From: SCBR16-9 sp964537975
GTDB lineage: Bacteria; Hydrogenedentota; Hydrogenedentia; Hydrogenedentales; SCBR16-9
Assembly (NCBI GenBank): GCA_964537975.1
Contig: CAZIDP010000003.1
Coordinates: 1 to 64,000 of the forward strand
Direction: 5' to 3'
DNA length: 64,000 bases
This document shows, in pieces, positions 36,151 through 44,934 of the stretch. Position numbers and translations under genes: made by a program. Positions within the stretch are counted from its first letter, which is position 1. Each line of letters begins with the position of its first letter. A model generated the notes under the pieces. That model was not told the origin of the DNA, did not search any database, and saw only the letters and a program-made list of their open reading frames with translations.

Positions 36151-37221
36151 ATGCACAGCGAAGACAAACAAGTTTTATCCTGGTCCTGCCCACGTCCCAG
36201 AGAAGGACAGGAATTTGTTACTTTGGCACATGGTGGGGGAGGACTGCTGACGCACCGGCTGATCAAAAATATCTTTCATAAAGCATTCTCGAACGACATG
36301 TTGGGTGAAATGAACGACGCTGCTGTCCTGCACCTGAATACAACAGATCGTATCGCCATAAGTACGGATTCCTTTGTAGTACAGCCGATGGAATTTCCGG
36401 GCGGCGATATCGGCATGTTGGCTGTCCATGGAACAGTGAACGATCTGGCCATGATGGGAGCTAAACCGGCATACCTCACGGCTGGTTTTATTCTGGAAGA
36501 AGGTTTGCCTTTAACTGTTTTAGAACGCATCGTACAGAGTATGGCCAATGCGGCACGAGAAACAGGAGTGACTATAGTCGCCGGTGACACCAAAGTGGTT
36601 GATCATGGTCATGGGGATGGCATATTTATTAACACAACAGGAATTGGTGTGTACGCACAAGACTGTCGCGTTGGTTCTGATCGTGTAACAGAAGATGATT
36701 GCATTATAATAAGTGGTGATCTAGGGCGGCATGGAATCGCTATCATGGCGGCACGAGATAACTTAACAGATGCTTTAGGTTTCGAAAGTGATACCTGTAA
36801 TCTGGCACCAGTCGTTTCTCAACTGATGCAATCAGGAATTGACATTCACTGGATGCGTGATCTTACCCGTGGTGGGTTGAGCAGTGCTGTTAATGAATTG
36901 GTCGAGGCAGCTCATTGTGGTGTCCATTTAATTGAAGAACATATTTATGTGCATCCAGAGGTTCAGGGACTCTGTGAGCTACTTGGGCTGGACCCGTTAT
37001 ATGTAGCCAATGAAGGCCGCTTTATGATGGTATTACCTGAACATGATGCAGAGCAAGCACTGGCAATTTTGAATGAACACAAGTCAGATGATTATGCGCA
37101 ACCCAGCTTAATTGGTCATATCAACAGCAAAACACCTGGCCGCGTTACTTTGGAAAGCCAGATTGGTGTGGAGCGTATACTGGACATGATGAGTGGGGAG
37201 CAGTTACCTCGAATCTGTTGA
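36151..37221 (+). CDS. hypE: Carbamoyl dehydratase HypE
   Basis: A 356-aa PurM-like ATPase that dehydrates the thiocarboxamide on its own C-terminal Cys to thiocyanate. It has the family opening TLAHGGGGLLTHRLIKNIF, ISTDSFVVQPMEFPGGDIG, IVAGDTKVVD, the MRDLTRGGLSSAVNE motif, and ends in PRIC with the reactive terminal Cys. It is the last gene of the hox-hyp operon. Its final 77 bases overlap the 3' end of the flavoprotein gene on the other strand, and no terminator is obvious. Confidence 0.96.
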   Translation: MHSEDKQVLSWSCPRPREGQEFVTLAHGGGGLLTHRLIKNIFHKAFSNDMLGEMNDAAVLHLNTTDRIAISTDSFVVQPMEFPGGDIGMLAVHGTVNDLAMMGAKPAYLTAGFILEEGLPLTVLERIVQSMANAARETGVTIVAGDTKVVDHGHGDGIFINTTGIGVYAQDCRVGSDRVTEDDCIIISGDLGRHGIAIMAARDNLTDALGFESDTCNLAPVVSQLMQSGIDIHWMRDLTRGGLSSAVNELVEAAHCGVHLIEEHIYVHPEVQGLCELLGLDPLYVANEGRFMMVLPEHDAEQALAILNEHKSDDYAQPSLIGHINSKTPGRVTLESQIGVERILDMMSGEQLPRIC

Positions 37222-38242
37222 GGAAACCTGGCTGCGCATCATTTTGTTTTTTTTTCAAGTATGCAACTAAGGCATCACCCGCGGCATTTCCAGACAATGC
37301 GGCTCCTTCAACGCGTGGCGCAACAAATGCGTCACCCGCATAGGCTATCGGCACTGGGGATTCAGATAGCAGAAAAGGTTCAGAGAGCCAGGTAATAACT
37401 TTGCTGTAATTCCAGCGTTGCATCTCCCAAAGCTTGACGGAGCTATCCAACAAGTGGCTGACCGCATCAAACATTTGTTCTGCAACCAGGTCTGGTTCTT
37501 CGTCAAAATGTTTGGTGGAATAGTCAACAGTCGCATGTACAGTGACGCTGTATGCGTCTGGAGAAATGCCCTTCAACGAATTGTCTGTCATACATGCGAT
37601 TCCTGGAGCAGGCGAATGCTGAAATCCAGGAGCATTGATTCCACTTGGTCCATCCAGCATGAGCATGAGGGTAAAGCATGGAGCATAACGAACTTTTCGC
37701 AATTGATCGAGAAAAGGTTGCGCGATGTCACTTTCTACATCTGACAGTAAGTCTAATCCCTGGGGTACTGGCGTCGTAATTAATAATGAATGCCCAAATA
37801 TTTTGTCCCCTGTCTCGGCGTGCAGTTTCCAACATCCTTCCTCACTTTTAATGGAAATTACTCGGGAGTTTAACTGGACATCTATATCACTTGCCAGGTA
37901 CTTTGGCAGGCTGGTCATGGATTTTACACCGATATAACGCATGGTTTCATCGCCCGCTTCTTCTTTTTTCATCAGAAACCAGCTTTTTACAGCCCCTGCG
38001 TCAATCCAGTTGTTGACAATTTCCTGAAACTGACTATCTCGTGCAGTGAAGAATTGTGCTCCATGATCAAATACCGCGCTTTCAATCCGACGGGTAGCCA
38101 TTCTTCCCCCAACACCACGTGCTTTGTCCAGCACCAATACTTTAAATCCGGCATCTTTCAGCTTACGTGCTGCCATAAGTCCAGAAATACCCGCGCCTAC
38201 GACAATACAATCCCAACAGTTGTTGTTTATTGATGCCACCAT
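37145..38242 (-). CDS. Renalase-like FAD-dependent amine oxidase family protein
   Basis: A 365-aa flavoprotein. The N-terminal dinucleotide fold VVGAGISGLMAARKL (14-28) is followed by the LDKARGVGGRMATRR motif and FDHGAQFFTARD, the signature of the bacterial renalase-like subgroup of FAD/NAD(P)-binding oxidoreductases. The C-terminus has the FAD-closing YAGDAFVAPRVEGAALSGNAAGDAL split over ~315-340. Known relatives oxidise dihydronicotinamide isomers; the substrate here is unknown. GGGGGT precedes the ATG. Its tail overlaps hypE convergently by 77 bases. Confidence 0.87.
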   Translation of the reverse strand: MVASINNNCWDCIVVGAGISGLMAARKLKDAGFKVLVLDKARGVGGRMATRRIESAVFDHGAQFFTARDSQFQEIVNNWIDAGAVKSWFLMKKEEAGDETMRYIGVKSMTSLPKYLASDIDVQLNSRVISIKSEEGCWKLHAETGDKIFGHSLLITTPVPQGLDLLSDVESDIAQPFLDQLRKVRYAPCFTLMLMLDGPSGINAPGFQHSPAPGIACMTDNSLKGISPDAYSVTVHATVDYSTKHFDEEPDLVAEQMFDAVSHLLDSSVKLWEMQRWNYSKVITWLSEPFLLSESPVPIAYAGDAFVAPRVEGAALSGNAAGDALVAYLKKKQNDAQPGFLNRFEVTAPHSSCPVYAPHQSGFPK

Positions 38243-38561
38243 TAGTTACCCCCAACCTTATAAGTATTATTCCAAAGTATACGCTGCAAGCTGTTCCGGC
38301 CAACCTGCCGATTCAGTTCAGGAAACATTGTAATAGTGCCGATTTCTTCCAGATTAAATAATAAAACTTAAGTCGAAGTAAGCTCCCTATGTCTGGTACT
38401 ATCGACATTGTCATACTCGAAGAACTATAAGTTCAGTGCATAAAACACAAGTGTAATAATATCACAAATCTAACTGGCTCTATGCAATTGAGTCATTGTT
38501 TTTGTGCTTCGGGTAGGTTGGTTGGTGGTGTCAGGAAGCAAGGTTTTGGGGTGCCTCGGTT
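38243..38561. other. Divergent intergenic region, flavoprotein / sodium symporter
   Basis: About 320 bases with divergent genes on both sides. The left part is AT-rich and the last ~90 bases before the symporter are unusually G/T-rich on the plus strand. No strong promoter, terminator or gene stands out; frames in the region are shadows of the symporter gene. Confidence 0.4.
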
Positions 38562-40034
38562 ATGCAATTTATTGATTACTTGGCAATTGGAATCTTTTTT
38601 GTTCTCATGGTTCTCATCGGTAGTGCCTCCTACAGGAAAATCAAAAGTTCAAATGATTTTTTTGTTGCCGGAGGGAATGTTCCCTGGTGGTTGGCGGGCA
38701 TATCGCATCATGTTTCAGGGTACAGTGGCGCGGTGTTTGTTGGATATGCTTATGTAGCCTATGAATTTGGCATAACCTTGTATTTCTGGTGGGCTTTGCC
38801 GATCACTCTTGCCTGCCTGTCAGGCTCCTTTCTGATAGCGCCGCGATGGGCAAAACTAAGAACCATATTGGCAATTCAATCCCCGACAGAATATCTTGCC
38901 TTGCGCTACAACGTACCGACCCAACAGTTGATCGCCTGGTCTGGTGTGCTTTTAAAATTGTTTGATGTTGCAGCTAAATGGGCTTCCATGGGAATTTTAT
39001 TATTTGGGTTTACTGGATTGCCTGTTGCTGCCGGGATCATGATCACAGGTGGCGTTTCATTATTGTATATCACGATAGGGGGCTTGTGGGCCGACCTGTG
39101 GACCGATTTAGCCCAGTTCATCGTGCAAATTATCGCCGGGTTCGTCATGTTCGCAGGTGTGCTCATCTATCTGGGAGGCGTGGACCAGGTATTCTCTGTA
39201 TGGGCGCAACTGCCAGAAGGGCACACACGCCCATTCAATGGAGACTATACTCCCGGTTTTGTTCTGGCATTCATTGCCATCGCATTTCTGAGTTATAACG
39301 GAGGTACCTGGAATCTGGCCACCCGGTATATATCTGCCCCAAGTGGATCGAGTGCCCGAAAGTCGGCATTGCTGTCGGCTGCCCTGTACCTGTTCTGGCC
39401 ATTGATTCTCTTTTTTCCCATGTGGGTTTCTCCATTAATATTTCCAGATTTGGAAGATGCCTCACAGGTCTACCCGATGCTTGCCAGGGAATTCCTGCCT
39501 GCAGGTTTGGTGGGGTTGGTTCTCGCTTCCATGTTTGCCAATACAATGTCCATGACAACTTCAGATGCCAATACGATTTCATCGGTAATTACCCGAGATA
39601 TCCTGCCCAAATTATCTATAAAATTTCAGGACTTGTCTGGAAGTGGATCACTGAAAGTCGCCAGGATTGTAACCGTACTTTTTACTCTTGGCACCCTTAC
39701 CCTGGCTTTGAATGCGGAGTTGTTTGGCGGAGTTCTTGGACTGTTGATTACCTGGTTTGCGGCATTGCTGGGACCGACAGCCATACCCATGCTGTTTGGT
39801 TTGTTGCCGGCATTCAGGCATTGCGGCCCCAAAATTGCCATATCATCTATATTGATTGGACTTGTTGGGTTTGTAGTTGTCAATTATGGGATGGAAGTGA
39901 GCCAAGCCGTACAGATTGCCACACCATTGCTCGCCTCGTTGACAGCTTATACCTTGATGGGAATCTTAAACCGCAAACAAGTAGTACCTTTGAATGTACA
40001 ATCTTTGCTGGACGAATTGCAGGAGACAATCTAG
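38562..40034 (+). CDS. Sodium/solute symporter (SSS family)
   Basis: A 490-aa inner-membrane protein with about 13 hydrophobic segments in LeuT-like order. Family features include SNDFFVAGGNVPWWLAGISHH near 26-46, ...PTEYLALRYN, and the region ANTMSMTTSDANTISSVITRDI (about 326-347), the Na+-site helix of SSS transporters. It resembles the sugar (SGLT-like) branch found beside carbohydrate genes. The substrate is not predictable, but the Gfo/Idh/MocA dehydrogenase gene following after 106 bases suggests a sugar or inositol. Confidence 0.9.
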   Translation: MQFIDYLAIGIFFVLMVLIGSASYRKIKSSNDFFVAGGNVPWWLAGISHHVSGYSGAVFVGYAYVAYEFGITLYFWWALPITLACLSGSFLIAPRWAKLRTILAIQSPTEYLALRYNVPTQQLIAWSGVLLKLFDVAAKWASMGILLFGFTGLPVAAGIMITGGVSLLYITIGGLWADLWTDLAQFIVQIIAGFVMFAGVLIYLGGVDQVFSVWAQLPEGHTRPFNGDYTPGFVLAFIAIAFLSYNGGTWNLATRYISAPSGSSARKSALLSAALYLFWPLILFFPMWVSPLIFPDLEDASQVYPMLAREFLPAGLVGLVLASMFANTMSMTTSDANTISSVITRDILPKLSIKFQDLSGSGSLKVARIVTVLFTLGTLTLALNAELFGGVLGLLITWFAALLGPTAIPMLFGLLPAFRHCGPKIAISSILIGLVGFVVVNYGMEVSQAVQIATPLLASLTAYTLMGILNRKQVVPLNVQSLLDELQETI

Positions 40035-40140
40035 AAAAAAACTCTCAAAATAGTGTTTTTCTGATTTTTATTCTGGTGTTTTCGCTCGGTAACAAGGTAC
40101 AATATCTGTCTAACCACCTACCTTTGAGGAGAATTCAGTT

Positions 40141-41163
40141 GTGTTACGAGTAGCCGTTGTGGGCTTGGGGCCTATCGGGAATACCCATTGTCGTCATTAT
40201 CAATCCAGTCCGCATGCTGAACTGGTGGGCGTATGCGATATTATCAAAGAACGTGCAGATGCTGCCGCTGAACACTTTGACGTACCGGCATTCTACTCCA
40301 CACCGGAGATGCTTGAACATCTGGCACCTGATATTTGTGGAATATGTACAGGTGGACACGAATACTCCAGCGATCATTTTGAGCCAACCATGCAGGCAAT
40401 CGAAGCTGGATGTCATGTGCTGGGCGAAAAACCGATAGCTCCTGAAATAAATCAGGGAGAGGCAATGGTTGCAGCCGCGGCGGAAAAAGGGGTGTGTTAC
40501 GGTATTAATTTGAATCATCGGTTTACGCCCCTGGCCAGAAAAGCGAAAGAATGGTTGCTTGAGGGGCGACTGGGACACCTGCTGTTTATCAACATGGCCA
40601 TGTGGATTATGAATCCCCGTGAAACTTCTCCCTGGTTTCAGATCAAAGCGTTACATCCGCACACTGTAGATGTCATGCGTTATTTTTGTGGTGACATCAC
40701 AGCAGTACAGTGTTTTGCCACAAAAGCTCCTGGGCGGGAAATCTGGTCAACAGCACATTTCAACATGGAATTTGCCAATGGCGTAGTGGGTGGGCTTACC
40801 GGTAGCTATGACATCGAGCGTGGACATCCCATGGAATTCTGTGAAGTTGCAGGGACAGGGGGCCGTTTCACATTACATGACATGTTCATGGAACTCACAC
40901 TTTATCCGGCAGGCAGTATCGAAAAAACGGTTATCTCAAATACACCCTTTGGTTATATCACAGAAAAAATTTTCGACGACACTTTCAGGAATCGGATTCA
41001 CCGATTTGCAGAACAAGTTGCTGAAGGTTGTACGCCACAAGATATAGACGGTTCCGGTTGGGATGGTCTCCAGGCCCAGCGAGTTCTGGACGCGGCAATT
41101 CGGTCTATCCAGGAACGTACAGTCATCGAAATTCCTGTAACTGAGACTGTTGCACTTGCCTGA
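40141..41163 (+). CDS. Gfo/Idh/MocA family oxidoreductase
   Basis: A 340-aa NAD(P)-dependent sugar dehydrogenase-type protein. The N-terminal Rossmann fold has VAVVGLGPIGNTH (3-15) and the VGVCDI segment; GEKPIAPEI supplies the family EKP catalytic Lys. The C-terminal half is the open alpha/beta dimerisation domain. GTG start with GAGGAG about nine bases upstream. It lies behind the sodium symporter, so the two plausibly take up and oxidise the same sugar or polyol; the substrate is unknown. A palindromic hairpin follows. Confidence 0.92.
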   Translation: MLRVAVVGLGPIGNTHCRHYQSSPHAELVGVCDIIKERADAAAEHFDVPAFYSTPEMLEHLAPDICGICTGGHEYSSDHFEPTMQAIEAGCHVLGEKPIAPEINQGEAMVAAAAEKGVCYGINLNHRFTPLARKAKEWLLEGRLGHLLFINMAMWIMNPRETSPWFQIKALHPHTVDVMRYFCGDITAVQCFATKAPGREIWSTAHFNMEFANGVVGGLTGSYDIERGHPMEFCEVAGTGGRFTLHDMFMELTLYPAGSIEKTVISNTPFGYITEKIFDDTFRNRIHRFAEQVAEGCTPQDIDGSGWDGLQAQRVLDAAIRSIQERTVIEIPVTETVALA

Positions 41164-41250
41164 TTTTTACTGAAACTGCTATCTTGTTTTTATGAACATT
41201 TTTATTTGGCGCATGTACGGATGCTCAGAATTCTTTAAAATAAGTTATAC

Positions 41251-41271
41251 GTGGTAAATAATGTTTACCAC
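41251..41271. terminator. Hairpin between two convergent genes, possible bidirectional terminator
   Basis: GTGGTAAA (41251-41258) and TTTACCAC (41264-41271) form a perfect eight-base stem with a five-base loop, placed between the ends of the Gfo/Idh gene and the SAM hydrolase-type gene. T-runs on either side are weak, so termination is likely but not certain. Confidence 0.5.
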
Positions 41272-41274
41272 AGC

Positions 41275-42066
41275 TTAAGGTATATAAAGTGTAACTGCGG
41301 TGCCCGTACTTATTTTATATTCACGCCGTGCATTACCATCCCGTATTGCAATTTCCAAACGTCCAGTACTACCAAATAGTGCAATAGGTGCTTCTTTTGA
41401 GGCAGTCGCGTAGTTTTCTGAAATTCGCGAGATAGTAATTGCTGCAAATTGTACCCGATACGAAGTGTTGTCCTGGAGTATATCTTCTGTAATGTTTGTA
41501 ATACAATTTCCAAAATGATCACTATGGATTACTTCTCCTTGTATCAAATCACCTTCTGATACTGGCAGTGGTATTTGCAGCATTTCAATTGACTGTATTT
41601 CCGGGCCTACTTCATCAAAGGGAATTCCTTTTGCAAGATGCGCGGCAACCGGTGCAAAAATATCGCGACCATGGAATGTTTTACTGATTTTATGCTGCAT
41701 CAATTCCTGATTGGTGATTTCGCGGGCGTATTCGATTGGATTGTCATCAAACAACATAGACAGTAACCCATTGTCTGGGCAAACAAAAACATGACCATTT
41801 ACAAGCACAGCAATTGGTTTACGGGCTGAGCCGACGCCAGGATCAACAACTGCAAGATGTACCGTGCCCTTCGGGTAATAGTGTGTCGCGTCAGCAAGAA
41901 ACAATGCGCCACCAAGAATAGATTGAGCATCAATCTCATGCGTGAGATCATCCATGCGCACATCAGCAAATATAGAGCGTATGACACCCTTCATGGCAGC
42001 AACATAGGCATCTTTGGTCCCAAAGTCTGTTGTTATTGTTAGAAGCCCACTGGCATTGAATGTCAA
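41275..42066 (-). CDS. SAM hydrolase / hydroxide adenosyltransferase family protein (DUF62)
   Basis: About 263 aa, of the family that includes chlorinase, fluorinase and the common S-adenosylmethionine hydroxide adenosyltransferase. Signatures: TITTDFGTKDAYVAAMKGVI near the N-terminus, DLTHEI, HLAVVDPGVGSARKPI, VCPDNGLLS, TFHGRDIFAPVAAHLA, and the C-terminal beta-barrel with HSDHFGNCITNI. Most members hydrolyse SAM to adenosine and methionine. The frame opens at a TTG (42117), but the TTG at 42066 has AGGAG seven bases upstream and gives the usual length; I prefer it. Downstream of the GGDEF gene on the same strand. Confidence 0.85.
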   Translation of the reverse strand: MTFNASGLLTITTDFGTKDAYVAAMKGVIRSIFADVRMDDLTHEIDAQSILGGALFLADATHYYPKGTVHLAVVDPGVGSARKPIAVLVNGHVFVCPDNGLLSMLFDDNPIEYAREITNQELMQHKISKTFHGRDIFAPVAAHLAKGIPFDEVGPEIQSIEMLQIPLPVSEGDLIQGEVIHSDHFGNCITNITEDILQDNTSYRVQFAAITISRISENYATASKEAPIALFGSTGRLEIAIRDGNARREYKISTGTAVTLYIP

Positions 42067-42135
42067 ATTATTACTCCTGGGAGCCAACAAAATTTGTGTT
42101 GATCTTCCCGTATTCAATTTCTTGGCAGGTTGTCT

Positions 42136-43068
42136 TTATTCCGGGGTGCAGACACGATTTCGACCGAGTTCTTTCGCTTTGTACAATGCCTTGTCGGCAG
42201 CAGCAATCAACGAATCTGCGCTTGTGCCATGCCTTGGCCATTCTGCCAAACCTTGACTTAAGGTAACACGCACAACTGTTTCGTGATGAATAAATTCTCG
42301 GTCTTCTATGGCTTTTCGTATTTTTTCAGCTTGCGCAACTGCTTCTGTCAACGGTGTAGCACGAAACAACAAGACAGCTTCATCACCTCCGTACAAAGCA
42401 CCGATGTCCTGTTTACGTAGGTGACTTCGCAAGATAGCCCCCATCTCACGAACAACCATACGGCCAGCAAGATGTCCGTGTGTATCGTTGACACGCTTGA
42501 GGCCGTCCATATCTGTCATGGCCAGTGAAAATACAGTTTCTTTTTGCTTGGCATGTCTGATTGCAAGTTCAAGTTCAGGTCGAAAAGCTTCCATCGTCAT
42601 CAGGCCGGTAAGACTATCGTAATATATAAGGCGCTGTACTTCCTGGTGATAGCGTGCGTCAACCTCATCAAGTAGTACAAACTTGAATAAAACATCCCCC
42701 ATACGTAATTTATCGTTAGCGTTTAATATGGCATTCTCTGTTCGTTGATTATTGATATAGACGCCATTGCTACTTCCCAAATCTGTGATTACATACTGAG
42801 TTTCACGGTCCTTCATTAATTTATCAATACGAGCATGAAGTCGTGATACTGACGGCGCATTGATTAATGAATCTGCCAGGGTAGATCGACCAAAGGTTGT
42901 GCTTTCCTTCACCAAGCGCAACTCACGCCCTATTTCCCAGCCTGCAAGTACTATCAAGCATGCTTCTGTATTGTTTTCTATGCCAGTAGATTGCATTCCA
43001 GGCAATATTGCAGTATGGTCCAGCCCTGAATTATCATCGAATTGCGTTCGTTTTGTGTCATCGAGCAC
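42136..43068 (-). CDS. FHA-GGDEF diguanylate cyclase
   Basis: A 310-aa cytosolic signalling protein. An N-terminal FHA domain (about 35-135; FGRSTLADS, SVSRLHARI, DLGSSNGVYIN) binds phosphothreonine peptides. A GGDEF domain follows (145-307), with DSLTGLMTMEAF, FSLAMTDMDGLKRVNDTHGH, and the active loop written GGDEA (227-231) instead of GGDEF. The inhibitory I-site RKQD (218-221) lies five residues before it, so product inhibition by c-di-GMP is likely. Start is a GTG with a weak site. The HPt gene lies 46 bases upstream on the same strand, suggesting a shared circuit. Confidence 0.9.
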   Translation of the reverse strand: MLDDTKRTQFDDNSGLDHTAILPGMQSTGIENNTEACLIVLAGWEIGRELRLVKESTTFGRSTLADSLINAPSVSRLHARIDKLMKDRETQYVITDLGSSNGVYINNQRTENAILNANDKLRMGDVLFKFVLLDEVDARYHQEVQRLIYYDSLTGLMTMEAFRPELELAIRHAKQKETVFSLAMTDMDGLKRVNDTHGHLAGRMVVREMGAILRSHLRKQDIGALYGGDEAVLLFRATPLTEAVAQAEKIRKAIEDREFIHHETVVRVTLSQGLAEWPRHGTSADSLIAAADKALYKAKELGRNRVCTPE

Positions 43069-43114
43069 AGCAGTTAGTCATCCTCAACCAATTAGTAGTC
43101 TGAATTTAACTCAA

Positions 43115-43462
43115 TTATTCCTCTATAAACTCGCGCATGGCTTCCAGCAATTCCTGATAGGCGTTTTTAAATTCAGGCATTCTGGAGTGTAGTGATTCAA
43201 TGTCACCAATCTTTGATAAGCTTTCCAATTCTTTGGCCATAACACCGACACGCATACCTCCGATTGTTGATATGGTACCATACATGGCATGTAAAACTTT
43301 ATAAGCAACATCACAATCACCTAGCAGTATGGCATCTTCCAACACATCCATACGACCCGGTAATATATCGATAGCAATGGAAAAAACTTGCTTTATAAAG
43401 TCTTTGTTGTTTCCAGTCAGACTGTTTACCTGGTTTTTGTCCAATATAGGAATGTCTTTATA
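43115..43462 (-). CDS. Histidine phosphotransfer (HPt) domain protein
   Basis: A 115-aa single-domain protein of helical character. The pattern around VAYKVLHAMYGTISTIGGMRVGVMAKELE (about 53-81) matches an HPt four-helix bundle, with His59 as the phosphoacceptor. The usual HxxKG is HAMYG: Lys is replaced by Tyr62, a notable change next to the active His. No partner kinase lies in the window. The ATG at 43462 has GGAG eight bases upstream and is preferred over the upstream start at 43492. It directly precedes the FHA-GGDEF gene. Confidence 0.68.
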   Translation of the reverse strand, partial: YKDIPILDKNQVNSLTGNNKDFIKQVFSIAIDILPGRMDVLEDAILLGDCDVAYKVLHAMYGTISTIGGMRVGVMAKELESLSKIGDIESLHSRMPEFKNAYQELLEAMREFIEE

Positions 43463-43543
43463 CATGATCTTAACTCCGGGTAGGCAAAGCATATTTTTTA
43501 TTTTATAAATCCCGGAAAGCTGTACTTACTTCATATTAATGTT

Positions 43544-44755
43544 TTAACTGGATAAAGAAGATAAATTTTTATGCATGGAAGATTTTACTATTTCTGTGTG
43601 TCCGCTAATAACACGCGACATATCTAATTCTGGCAATGAAGGGGTAGCAGTTACTATTTCTTTTAACCCGGACGCAGACATTATAAATGTATCTTCTGAT
43701 TTGACTCCTGGAGCTGAAGGATTCCAGGCGAAAGCCTGCCCCAACTCAACATCTATGCCAAACCGCTTGTTCAGCTGTTTTGACCAAAAATCAGGCAGTA
43801 TTGGAAAATCTGAATCTGGAGTTGCTTTACTTGTACGCCCTGCATAGCCTGTGGTACCTCCTTGATGATGGTTTTTCCATTCATCTTCCTTGAAGCCCAT
43901 ATCTTTATAAGCTTGCTTACAAACCTGAAAAACATCACCAAGTGACCTGCCCGGTATGGTTTCTCGTTGCAATAGGGCATCAACACCGCAGATTCGCTCG
44001 TATTGGTCTAGAATATCTTTGCTTAAATCATCAACTTGTACAAAACGGGTCATAGAAACAACCAGACCTTCACGCATAAAACCACCAACGACCATAGCAT
44101 ACTTTTCTAATTGGCATTGTTTTGTAGAATTGTTCAGCAATGAGGGCATTCTGGGGATGGGGTGGCGGTATGAAGCTATTCGCTGGTCCACCGCGACCAA
44201 TGCTACGGACATCAGACAGTGCCGTTTTGCTCCCTCACTAATCAAAATCGCTGCGATTTCTGATTCTGACATCCCTTTTTTTACCTGTCGTAAGGTATCG
44301 GTCATAGCTTCTGATGCGAGCTTGCCGAGTATTCGATACTTCTCCATCTCCCTTTCTGTCAGAAGGGAGCGTAATATGGCTAGTTCGTTATGTACATTTT
44401 TACCCAAAGAGCCATCATCAGAGACTATATTACCCTTGCATTTATTCAAAATCAGGTTGGTAGCATTGTCTTCGTACCACCAAAAAGTGAAGTCACCGCT
44501 GTTAATGTCAATAATCTCTTCATGTAGTGCACGCTTTTCTTCTATATTGTTGCCTAAGAAGTAAACAGATCCATCTCTCATAACAAATAAACCATAGGCA
44601 CCGATGTCAGAGAATGTAGATACGTAATTTCGTTTACCGCCAGTGGCCATGGCAAAATTATCAATGCGACGGATCAGAATACCATCATAGTGATGTATTT
44701 CCAGGAATGCCTGCAAGAGTTTAATCCGAATATCCATAAGGCCTCGCGCATCCAT
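43544..44755 (-). CDS. M24-fold (Xaa-Pro aminopeptidase-like) protein lacking metal ligands
   Basis: A 403-aa protein with a creatinase-type N-terminal domain (~1-140) and a pita-bread M24 domain. The usual metal ligands are not visible: the Asp-bearing strand reads AMVVGGFMREGLVVSMTRF, the His loop reads HHQGGTTGYAGR, and the first Glu site reads AWNPSAPG, while the last Glu is kept in GVKSEDTF. Relatives with the same GGF..GL..S.TRF and HHQGG.TGY pattern exist and are named peptidases only by fold. It is probably a binding protein or an enzyme of changed chemistry. GGAG lies eight bases before the ATG; an in-frame ATG six codons later is possible. Confidence 0.82.
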   Translation of the reverse strand: MDARGLMDIRIKLLQAFLEIHHYDGILIRRIDNFAMATGGKRNYVSTFSDIGAYGLFVMRDGSVYFLGNNIEEKRALHEEIIDINSGDFTFWWYEDNATNLILNKCKGNIVSDDGSLGKNVHNELAILRSLLTEREMEKYRILGKLASEAMTDTLRQVKKGMSESEIAAILISEGAKRHCLMSVALVAVDQRIASYRHPIPRMPSLLNNSTKQCQLEKYAMVVGGFMREGLVVSMTRFVQVDDLSKDILDQYERICGVDALLQRETIPGRSLGDVFQVCKQAYKDMGFKEDEWKNHHQGGTTGYAGRTSKATPDSDFPILPDFWSKQLNKRFGIDVELGQAFAWNPSAPGVKSEDTFIMSASGLKEIVTATPSLPELDMSRVISGHTEIVKSSMHKNLSSLSS

Positions 44756-44851
44756 ATTGAGTACTCCATATTCTTTTATTGTCTTGCATTTTCTTGAATG
44801 ATATTTGCCTGGACAATATTATCAGATATCTGTGAACTATATGAAAAATTT

Positions 44852-44880
44852 TTATGCACTAAATTCTATATTTTGCATAA
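44852..44880. promoter_or_regulatory. Inverted repeat between the M24-fold and zinc-finger genes
   Basis: TTATGCA (44852-44858) and TGCATAA (44874-44880) are perfect inverted copies 15 bases apart in a divergent promoter region; CAGATATCTG (44823-44832) is a second short palindrome nearby. Possible operator, unproven. Confidence 0.3.
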
Positions 44881-44934
44881 CAAGTATTCATATGGTACAT
44901 TTTTGTGATCACTGGGGTAAAGGAGTTATTTGCT

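Noticed and set aside
43956..44564. 202-codon frame antisense to the M24-fold gene
   Set aside because: Antisense shadow without start signals; the minus-strand frame has clear fold homology.
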